Below are positions 50,492 through 57,686 of a stretch of 64,000 nt of DNA, piece after piece. A program made the position numbers and the translations under genes. The notes under the pieces are model-generated. The model was not told where the DNA came from and searched no databases. It saw only the letters and a list, made by a program, of their open reading frames with translations. Positions within the stretch are counted from its first letter, which is position 1. Each line of letters starts with the position of its first letter. Source of the stretch: Blastococcus litoris (GTDB lineage Bacteria; Actinomycetota; Actinomycetes; Mycobacteriales; Geodermatophilaceae); NCBI RefSeq assembly GCF_003075095.1, contig NZ_QCZF01000001.1, forward strand, positions 310,001 to 374,000. The letters are read 5' to 3'.

Positions 50492-52924
50492 TCAGAAGAC
50501 GAGCTCGTCCTCGTCGTCCCCCGGCGCATCGGGGACCGCAGGGCGGACCTCGGCGGCGACGTTCGGCGCCTCCCGGTCGGGGTCGGGCATGCCCTCGCGG
50601 GCGGCGAGCTCGTCGAGCACGACGTCCAGCACGCGGACGGCGCCGGCCTTGTCGAGCGGGTCGTTGCCGTTGCCGCACTTGGGCGACTGCACGCAGGAGG
50701 GGCAGCCGCTCTCGCACTCGCAGCTGGCGACCGTCGCCCGCGTCGCCTGCAGCCAGCGGCGCAGCACGCCGAAGCCGCGCTCGCTGAAGCCGGCGCCACC
50801 GGGGTGCCCGTCGTAGACGAAGATCGTCGCGGTCCCGGTGTCGGGGTGCAGCGCCGTCGAGAGCCCGCCGAGGTCCCAGCGGTCGCAGGTGGCCAGCAGC
50901 GGCAGGATGCCGATGGCGGCGTGCTCGGCGGCGTGCAGGGAGCCGGGCAGGGCCGTGTCGTCCACGTCGGCACGCTCGACAGCCCGGCCGCTCAGGGTCC
51001 ACCAGACCGCGCGGGTCCGCAGCTGCCGGGGCGGCAGGTCGAGGGGGAACTCGGCCAGCACCTCGCCGGTACCGAGCCGCCGCCGCTGGTAGGCCACCAC
51101 CTGGTTGGTCACGTCCACGACACCGGTGTGCGCGGTCACGGTGCCCAGCGGCCGGGTCTGCTCGATCGAGACGATCGACAGGTCGGTGACGTCCCGCGCC
51201 ACCGTCGTCCACTCGGGGTTGTCGGCGTGGACCACGGCGCACGCGTCGTCCACGTCGAACTCGTCGACGACGAACGTCTCGCCCCGGTGGACGTACAGGG
51301 CGCCGTCGTGCGCGGTCGCGTGGGCCGCCCCACCGTCGACGGTGCCCAGCAGCCGCCCGGTGCCCGCCTCGATGATCGACACCGGCTCGCCGCCGCTGCC
51401 GCGAATGTCCACGTCGGGCCGCCCGCGCCCGGCCCAGTACCAGCCCGCGGGCCGGCGGCGCAGCTGGCCGGCGGCGACCAGCTCGTCGAGCTGCGCCTCC
51501 GCCACGGCGCCGCCGAAGTCGGGCAGGTCGGCCGGTGTCAGGGGGAGTTCGGCCGCGGCGCAGCACAGCTGCGGCCCGAGCACGTAGGGGTTGGCCGGGT
51601 CGGTGACGGTCGCCTCGATGGGCCGGCCGAACACCGCCCGCGGGTGGTGCGCCAGGTAGTGGTCCAGCGGGTCGTCCCGGGCGACGAAGACGACCAGCGA
51701 CTCGCGCTGCGCCCGGCCGGCCCGGCCTGCCTGCTGCCACATCGAGGCGAGGGTGCCCGGGTAGCCGGCCAGCACGACGGCGTCGAGGCCGGCGATGTCG
51801 ATGCCCAGCTCGAGCGCGTTCGTCGTGGCCACGCCGAGCAGGTCGCCGGCCGACAGCGCCCGCTCCAGCTCCCGCCGTTCCTCGGGCAGGTAGCCGCCGC
51901 GGTAGGAGTCGACCCTGCCGACCAGGTCGGACCGGCCGCGGTCGTGCAGCAGCCTCCGGGCCTGATCGGCCACCGATTCCGCGCTCCGCCGGGAACGGAC
52001 GAACGCCAGTGTCCGGGCGCCCCGCTCGACCAGGTCGGCCAGCAGCCCGGCCGCGTCGGCGGCGGCAGAGCGGCGCAGGGGAGCGCCGTGCTCACCGGTG
52101 CGCTCGGTCAGCGGCGGTTCCCACAGCGCGAAGGTCGCGCCCGGTCGCGGGGAGCCGTCGGTGGTGACCGCCTCCACCGGCGCACCGACCAGCCGGGACG
52201 CGGCCGCGGCGGGCTCTGCCACGGTGGCGGACGCCAGGACGAACACCGGCTCGGCGCCGTACCGCCGGCAGATGCGTCGCAGCCGGCGCAGCACGTGCCC
52301 CACGTGGGAGCCGAAGACCCCCCGGTAGGCGTGGCACTCGTCGATGACCACGTAGGCCACGCGGCGCAGCGTGCTCGACCACCTCTGGTGCGCCGGCAGG
52401 ATCCCCCGGTGGAGCATGTCGGGGTTGGTCACGATCCACCGCGAGTGCCGCCGGACCCAGTCGCGCTCCTCGCCGGGGGTGTCACCGTCGTACGCGGCGG
52501 GCCGCACGGAGGCATCGGCGAGCGCGGCGACCGAGGCGAGCTGGTCGCGGGCCAGTGCCTTGGTGGGTGCCAGGTAGAGCACGGAGGCGCGCGGGTCCTC
52601 GGCCAGCCGGGTCAGCGCGGGCAGCTGGTAGGCCAGCGACTTGCCCGACGCCGTCCCCGTGGCCACGACGACGTGCCGGCCCTCGTGGGCGAGCTGGGCG
52701 GCCTCGACCTGGTGCCGGTAGGGGGCCGGCACGCCGCGCTGCTCGAGCCGGGCGCGCAGGTCACCGCTCACCCACTCCGGCCACGGGAGCGTGCTGCTCT
52801 CCCGGACCGGCAGGTGGTGGACGTGCGTGACCGGCTGCTCGTCCTCGCCGGTGCCGGCGAGGACGGAGGCGAGGAGGTCTGCGCCCGGTGGCACGACCGG
52901 GGCCACCGGGTGGAGCGTGGTCAC
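50492..52924 (-). CDS. DEAD/DEAH-box helicase with DUF1998 C-terminus (Rv3649 type)
   Basis: 810 residues from GTG 52924 (MTTLHPVAPVVPPGADLLA); GTGs at 52933 and 52939 are alternatives. GACAGT 7 bases before 52924 fits the leaderless pattern. Motif I VVVATGTASGKSLAYQLP, motif II VVIDECHAYRGVFGSH, motif III LASATVAEP, motif VI QQAGRAGRAQ. The DUF1998 C-terminal region holds four cysteines (CECESGCPSCVQSPKCGN) that likely bind zinc or iron-sulfur. This is the MrfA/Hrq1-like group of repair helicases. It sits tail to tail with the TadG-like gene. Confidence 0.92.
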   Translation of the reverse strand: MTTLHPVAPVVPPGADLLASVLAGTGEDEQPVTHVHHLPVRESSTLPWPEWVSGDLRARLEQRGVPAPYRHQVEAAQLAHEGRHVVVATGTASGKSLAYQLPALTRLAEDPRASVLYLAPTKALARDQLASVAALADASVRPAAYDGDTPGEERDWVRRHSRWIVTNPDMLHRGILPAHQRWSSTLRRVAYVVIDECHAYRGVFGSHVGHVLRRLRRICRRYGAEPVFVLASATVAEPAAAASRLVGAPVEAVTTDGSPRPGATFALWEPPLTERTGEHGAPLRRSAAADAAGLLADLVERGARTLAFVRSRRSAESVADQARRLLHDRGRSDLVGRVDSYRGGYLPEERRELERALSAGDLLGVATTNALELGIDIAGLDAVVLAGYPGTLASMWQQAGRAGRAQRESLVVFVARDDPLDHYLAHHPRAVFGRPIEATVTDPANPYVLGPQLCCAAAELPLTPADLPDFGGAVAEAQLDELVAAGQLRRRPAGWYWAGRGRPDVDIRGSGGEPVSIIEAGTGRLLGTVDGGAAHATAHDGALYVHRGETFVVDEFDVDDACAVVHADNPEWTTVARDVTDLSIVSIEQTRPLGTVTAHTGVVDVTNQVVAYQRRRLGTGEVLAEFPLDLPPRQLRTRAVWWTLSGRAVERADVDDTALPGSLHAAEHAAIGILPLLATCDRWDLGGLSTALHPDTGTATIFVYDGHPGGAGFSERGFGVLRRWLQATRATVASCECESGCPSCVQSPKCGNGNDPLDKAGAVRVLDVVLDELAAREGMPDPDREAPNVAAEVRPAVPDAPGDDEDELVF

Positions 52925-53018
52925 GGGTCCCACTGTCACACGCCCCGCCGACGGGCGTCGGCGGCGAATCCCAACCATGTGATGCGGGTAACAAGTCGTA
53001 CAGGACATCTGCACCTGC

Positions 53019-53036
53019 TGTGATCTCCCTTACACT
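53019..53036 (+). promoter_or_regulatory. hppA promoter with candidate Crp box
   Basis: -10 TACACT (53031-53036) overlaps TGTGA-TCTCCC-TTACA (53019-53034), 9 of 10 matches to TGTGA-N6-TCACA and the best Crp-like site seen here. Binding would block this promoter. A further palindrome GTACCG-GG-CGGTAC (53068-53081) lies in the leader. Confidence 0.5.
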
Positions 53037-53143
53037 CCCGCAACGTTCGGTGCGCGGGGGCTCCCGAGTACCGGGCGGTACCTCCGCCGGTCCGGGGAGC
53101 ACCGACGCCTCCCGGCGGCTGCCGACCGCTCTTGGAGGAACAC

Positions 53144-55408
53144 ATGCCCGACAGTTCGCTGTCCGGCGGGGACATGGCGCTGGTCGCCGTCGTCCTCGTC
53201 GTCTCCCTGGCCGCCCTCGGGTTCGCCGCCTACCTGGTCCGCGCCGTCCTGGGCGCCGACCAGGGCACGGTGAAGATGCGCGAGATCGCGCAGGCGGTGC
53301 AGGAGGGCGCGGCGGCCTATCTGAGACGGCAGTTCCGCACGCTCGGCGTCTTCGCCGTCATCGTGTTCCTGCTCCTGCTCGTCCTCCCCGTCGCCGAGGG
53401 CGGCTGGGAGACCCGCATCGGGCGGGCGGTCTTCTTCCTCATCGGCGCGTTCTTCTCGGCGTCCGTCGGCTTCATCGGCATGACGCTGGCCACCCGCGGC
53501 AACGTCCGCGTCGCCGCAGCGGCCAACGCCGGCGGCTACCTGCCGTCCTTCCGCATCGCCTACCGCACCGGCGGCGTCGTCGGCATGATCACCGTCGGCC
53601 TGGGCCTGTTCGGTGCGGCCCTGGCGCTCCTGCTGTTCGACCAGACCGCCCCGGTCGTCCTGGAGGGCTTCGGCTTCGGTGGCGCGCTGCTGGCCATGTT
53701 CATGCGCGTCGGCGGCGGCATCTTCACCAAGGCCGCCGACGTCGGTGCCGACCTCGTGGGCAAGGTCGAGGCGGGCATCCCCGAGGACGACCCGCGCAAC
53801 GCCGCGACCATCGCCGACAACGTGGGCGACAACGTCGGTGACTGCGCAGGCATGGCCGCCGACCTCTTCGAGTCCTACGCCGTCACGCTCGTGGCCGCGC
53901 TGATCCTCGGGCAGGTGTTCTTCGGCAACGTCGGCATGGTCTTCCCGCTGCTGGTCGCCGGGATCGGCATCGTCGCGTCGGTCGTCGGCGTCCTCGCCAC
54001 CCGACCCAGCAAGACCGACGCCAGCGGCATGGCCCCGATCAACCGCGGGTTCTTCACCTCGGCGGCGGTCTCCCTCGTGCTCGTCGCGGCCGCCTCCTTC
54101 ATCTACCTCCCGAGCATCTCCGACGGCGTGGACATGGCCGTCAGCCCGCAGGTCCTCGGATTCGTCTCCGTCCTGATCGGTGTGGTGCTCGCCGCGGCGA
54201 TCCAGCAGCTCACCGGCTACTTCACCGAGACCAGCCGCAAGCCGGTCAAGGACATCGGCCGCAGCTCCCTGACCGGCCCGGCGACGGTGATCCTGTCCGG
54301 CATCTCGCTCGGGCTCGAGTCGGCCGTCTACGCGGCCGTGCTCATCGGCGGTGCTGTCTACGGCGCCTTCCTGATCGGCGGCGGCGCCGCGCTGTACGCG
54401 GTCGCTCTCGCCGGCTGCGGCCTGCTCACCACCGCCGGCGTCATCGTCGCCATGGACACCTTCGGGCCGGTCAGCGACAACGCGCAGGGCATCGCGGAGA
54501 TGTCCGGTGACATCGACGACGAGGGCGCCCGGGTGCTCACCGACCTCGACGCCGTCGGCAACACGACCAAGGCCATCACCAAGGGCATCGCCATCGCCAC
54601 GGCGGTGCTGGCCGCCACCGCCCTCTTCGGCTCGTACAACGCGCAGATCGGGGTGGCCCTCGACGAGGCCGGCGACACGCTCGGCGACGCGTTCAGCCTG
54701 GTGAACCCGAACAACGTCGTCGGTGCGGTGGTCGGTGCCGCGGTCGTGTTCTTCTTCTCCGGACTTGCGATCAGCGCGGTCTCGCGCGCGGCCGGCCGGG
54801 TGGTCTTCGAGGTCCGGGAGCAGTTCCGCACCAAGCCCGGGATCATGGACTACAGCGAGCGCCCCGACTACAGCGCCGTCGTCGACATCTGCACCAAGGA
54901 CTCGCTGCGCGAACTGGCCACCCCGGGTCTCCTCGCGGTCCTCGCCCCGGTCGCCGTCGGGTTCGGTCTCGGGTTCGGGCCGCTGGCCGCCTACCTGGTG
55001 GGCGCCATCGCCGCCGGCACCCTGATGGCGGTCTTCCTCTCCAACTCCGGCGGCGCGTGGGACAACGCCAAGAAGATGGTCGAGGACGGCGCCTACGGGG
55101 GGAAGGGCAGCGAGGCGCACGCGGCGACGGTCATCGGCGACACGGTGGGCGACCCGTTCAAGGACACCGCGGGCCCGGCCATCAACCCGCTGATCAAGGT
55201 GATGAACCTCGTCGCCCTGATCATCGCCCCGGCCATCGTCAGCCTCTCGGTGGGTGACGACGCGAACACGACCGTTCGGGTGCTCATCGCCCTCGCCGCC
55301 GTCGCGATCATCGCGGCCTCCGTGGTCGTCTCCAAGCGCCGGTCGGTCGTGGTCGGAGGCGCCCCGAGCGCCGCCTCCGACGGCAGCCTCACCACCACCG
55401 CGCCCTGA
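53144..55408 (+). CDS. hppA: Proton-pumping membrane pyrophosphatase, K+-insensitive type
   Basis: 754 residues from ATG 53144 with GGAGG 6-7 bases upstream; an earlier in-frame ATG would fall before the Shine-Dalgarno site. About 16 membrane helices. The substrate site is clear: DVGADLVGKVEAGIPEDDPR, NAATIADNVGDNVGDCAGMA, GDPFKDTAGPAINPLIK. The Lys in NTTKAITKGIAIA, where K+-dependent enzymes have Ala, marks the K+-independent class. It couples pyrophosphate hydrolysis to proton export across the membrane. Monocistronic with a strong terminator. Confidence 0.96.
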   Translation: MPDSSLSGGDMALVAVVLVVSLAALGFAAYLVRAVLGADQGTVKMREIAQAVQEGAAAYLRRQFRTLGVFAVIVFLLLLVLPVAEGGWETRIGRAVFFLIGAFFSASVGFIGMTLATRGNVRVAAAANAGGYLPSFRIAYRTGGVVGMITVGLGLFGAALALLLFDQTAPVVLEGFGFGGALLAMFMRVGGGIFTKAADVGADLVGKVEAGIPEDDPRNAATIADNVGDNVGDCAGMAADLFESYAVTLVAALILGQVFFGNVGMVFPLLVAGIGIVASVVGVLATRPSKTDASGMAPINRGFFTSAAVSLVLVAAASFIYLPSISDGVDMAVSPQVLGFVSVLIGVVLAAAIQQLTGYFTETSRKPVKDIGRSSLTGPATVILSGISLGLESAVYAAVLIGGAVYGAFLIGGGAALYAVALAGCGLLTTAGVIVAMDTFGPVSDNAQGIAEMSGDIDDEGARVLTDLDAVGNTTKAITKGIAIATAVLAATALFGSYNAQIGVALDEAGDTLGDAFSLVNPNNVVGAVVGAAVVFFFSGLAISAVSRAAGRVVFEVREQFRTKPGIMDYSERPDYSAVVDICTKDSLRELATPGLLAVLAPVAVGFGLGFGPLAAYLVGAIAAGTLMAVFLSNSGGAWDNAKKMVEDGAYGGKGSEAHAATVIGDTVGDPFKDTAGPAINPLIKVMNLVALIIAPAIVSLSVGDDANTTVRVLIALAAVAIIAASVVVSKRRSVVVGGAPSAASDGSLTTTAP

Positions 55409-55414
55409 CCTGAC

Positions 55415-55452
55415 GGGATCCTCCGGCCGGCCCGGCCCGGCCGGAGGATCCC
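55415..55452 (+). terminator. Strong hairpin after hppA
   Basis: Arms GGGATCCTCCGGCC (55415-55428) and GGCCGGAGGATCCC (55439-55452) pair perfectly; the 10-base loop GGCCCGGCCC is itself self-complementary. It lies 6 bases past the hppA stop. Confidence 0.8.
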
Positions 55453-55461
55453 CGGGTGGGG

Positions 55462-55486
55462 TGTGGACCGGTCGCGTGCCTGTGGA
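55462..55486 (+). promoter_or_regulatory. Paired box TGTGGA-N13-TGTGGA upstream of the WXG100-like gene
   Basis: TGTGGA at 55462-55467 and 55481-55486, the inverse orientation of the tad boxes and the same 19-base repeat. TAGCGT (55517-55522) is a suitable -10, 30 bases downstream of the second box. Confidence 0.6.
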
Positions 55487-55569
55487 CGACGGCACACGCG
55501 CACCGCCTCGCGCTCCTAGCGTCCGGATCCCCACCGCCCGATCGGGGCGCCGGACGACAGGGAGCCCCC

Positions 55570-55896
55570 ATGACACCGCCGAGCCCCGCCGGGTCCGTCC
55601 TGGTCCAGCCGCAGGCGCTCGCGGCGCTGGCCGAGGAGCTGGCGGGTCTGGCGAGCGAGCTCGCCGACGACGTCGACCGCTGCCGGACGGCGGCGGGGTC
55701 CGTCGCGGCCGCCCTCGACGGGGACGAGGGCTGGGAGGCGGGCGCGGTGGGCACCGCCTGGGCCGCCCTCGAGCAGGCGCTGTCCGAACGCGCGTCGGCG
55801 CTGGCGCAGACGGTGTCCGGCGCGGTGCGGGCCTACCTCGAGGAGGACGCCCGGATCGCCGGGTGGATGGGCCGGCGCCGGGAGATGCCCCGATGA
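55570..55896 (+). CDS. WXG100-like small protein
   Basis: 108 residues from ATG with AGGGAG upstream. Two long helices with a turn around DEGWEAGAVGTAW (the WXG-like position) and a C-terminal YLEEDA, which fits the YXXXD/E type VII secretion signal (Tyr89). The helical hairpin layout (LAALAEELAGLASELADDVD; LSERASALAQTVSGAVRAYL) is that of ESX substrates. Its stop overlaps the DUF1023 hydrolase start (ATGA), as substrate pairs often do. No ESX machinery lies in the window; secretion is inference. Confidence 0.65.
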   Translation: MTPPSPAGSVLVQPQALAALAEELAGLASELADDVDRCRTAAGSVAAALDGDEGWEAGAVGTAWAALEQALSERASALAQTVSGAVRAYLEEDARIAGWMGRRREMPR

Positions 55897-57419
55897 CGGC
55901 TCCGCAGCGCCTGCAGGCGGTCGCCGGCTGGGACGTCTACCGCGTGCGCGGGGCGGTCACCGGGCTCGGCCTCGTTGCCGAGCGGCTGCCCGGCTGGCGG
56001 GCGCGGCTGGAGGGCGTCGCGCGGACGCTCGACTCGGGCGAGCACTGGGCCGGGCCGGCCGCGCTGACCGCGGCCGCCGCGGTCCGCGAGCTCGCCACGG
56101 TGACGTGGGCGGTGGAGCGCGCCCTCGCCGAGTCGCACACCGCCTTCGAGCGGCTGGGCGCCGAGGCCGGGTCGGCGCAGCAGCTCGCCCGCGAGGCACT
56201 GGCGGGGGCGGACGAGGTCCCCGGCGGGCTCGGCGCCGCCCTCGACGAGCGGGGACGCCTCGCGGTGGCCGTCGAGGCGCTCGTGCCGGGCACCGAGCTG
56301 ACCCCGGCCGCCTCGGCCGCGGTGGCCGCGGCCGAGGGCGCTCTCCGTCACGCGGCCGCGGCGTCCCGCGCGTCGGCCGACGCCGGCGCCGCCCTGTCCG
56401 GCGTGGGCGTGCGCGACGCGTTCGCCCCGCCCGACTTCGCCGGCCTCGCCTCCCGGGTGCCCGTCGCCGACCCGGTGTGCGTCACCAGCGGCCCGTCCGG
56501 GCCGCCGGACGCGGTGGCGCTGTGGTGGGCGGCGCTGCCGATGACCACCCAGCTCGCCGCGCTGCGCGCCGATCCGGCGGGTCTCGGGAGCCGCGACGGG
56601 CTCCCCGCGTGGGCCCGCGACCTGGCCAACCGGCAGCTCCTCGCTGCCGCCCTCGACGACCGGGCGATACCGCCGGCCCCCGCCGCGACCGCCCGCGCCG
56701 TCGCCCGTCGCATCGAGGAGGAGGAGGCCGCGGGGCGGCAGGTGCAGCTGCAGCTGTTCGACCTGGACGGCGACCGCGTGGTCCTCGGCCTGGGAGACCT
56801 CGACACAGCCGACGCGGTCGCCGTGCTCGTCCCCGGTATCCAGAACACGCCCGCCGACGACCTGGGTGCGCTCCTCGGCGATGCCCGTGACGTGGGACGT
56901 GCGGCCCGCCTGGCGGCCCCCGGCACCACCGTCGCGACGGCGGTCTGGCTCGGCTACGACAGCCCGACGGACCTCGGCCGGATCCTCACCCGCCGCAACG
57001 CGGTCGAGGGCGGCCACGAGCTGGCCGACTCCCTCGCCGGCCTGGCCGCCGGCCGGGCCGCCGTCGCCGCCGCCGACGGCCGGGCGACGGTCCTGGCCCA
57101 CAGCTACGGCACCGTGGTGGTCGACGAGGCGGCCGACGTCCCGGGCAGGCTCGACGCCGACGCGGTGGTCCTGCTCGGCAGTCCGGGGATGCAGGGAGAC
57201 GCCACCGACCTGGAGGCGCCGGAGGTGTACGACGCCGCGGCTCCCGGCGACCTCGTCGTCCTCTCCCAGTGGTTCGGGCGCTGGACCGGTTCGGCGGCCT
57301 TCGGCTCCACCGAGCTGCCCGTCGACCCCGATGCCGGACACTCCGACTACTACGACCGGCGGGGCCCGACCCTGCCTGCGGTGGGGGAGGTCGTGGTGGG
57401 GGTCCGGGGCCCCGGCTGA
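55893..57419 (+). CDS. DUF1023 alpha/beta hydrolase with WXG-like N-terminal helical domain
   Basis: 508 residues from ATG. The N-terminal 200 residues are all helical with WAG at 52-54 (EHWAGPAALTAAAAV), the WXG-type mark. The C-terminal domain from about 285 is a DUF1023 hydrolase: VPGIQNTPADDLGA, AVWLGYDSPTDLG, nucleophile Ser404 in AHSYGT, Asp453 and His483 (DAGHSDYY) as likely triad. Such proteins are probable secreted esterases or lipases in actinobacteria. With the 108-residue partner it looks like a two-gene substrate unit. Target unknown. Confidence 0.8.
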   Translation: MTAPQRLQAVAGWDVYRVRGAVTGLGLVAERLPGWRARLEGVARTLDSGEHWAGPAALTAAAAVRELATVTWAVERALAESHTAFERLGAEAGSAQQLAREALAGADEVPGGLGAALDERGRLAVAVEALVPGTELTPAASAAVAAAEGALRHAAAASRASADAGAALSGVGVRDAFAPPDFAGLASRVPVADPVCVTSGPSGPPDAVALWWAALPMTTQLAALRADPAGLGSRDGLPAWARDLANRQLLAAALDDRAIPPAPAATARAVARRIEEEEAAGRQVQLQLFDLDGDRVVLGLGDLDTADAVAVLVPGIQNTPADDLGALLGDARDVGRAARLAAPGTTVATAVWLGYDSPTDLGRILTRRNAVEGGHELADSLAGLAAGRAAVAAADGRATVLAHSYGTVVVDEAADVPGRLDADAVVLLGSPGMQGDATDLEAPEVYDAAAPGDLVVLSQWFGRWTGSAAFGSTELPVDPDAGHSDYYDRRGPTLPAVGEVVVGVRGPG

Positions 57420-57686
57420 GGGCCGAGGACGGGGCGGATCCCGGTGGCGGGGAACACCTGGGGGCGGCCGACGTTTGTCGGGGTGACGGCACGCCCACGG
57501 TGGGTCGCCCCCGGCGCTGTGTCCGCTGCGTGGCTTACCGTGGCCCGCCGAGGGGGCGTCTTCGCGGCGGCGCCCGCCGGAGCCGGGGGAGCCCGCCCGT
57601 ACTGGGCCGGCGAACCGGGCACCGCTCCCGGTAGCCCGCGCCCGGCTCGACACGCAGCACCACCCCGCACCACCGACAGGAGCACC

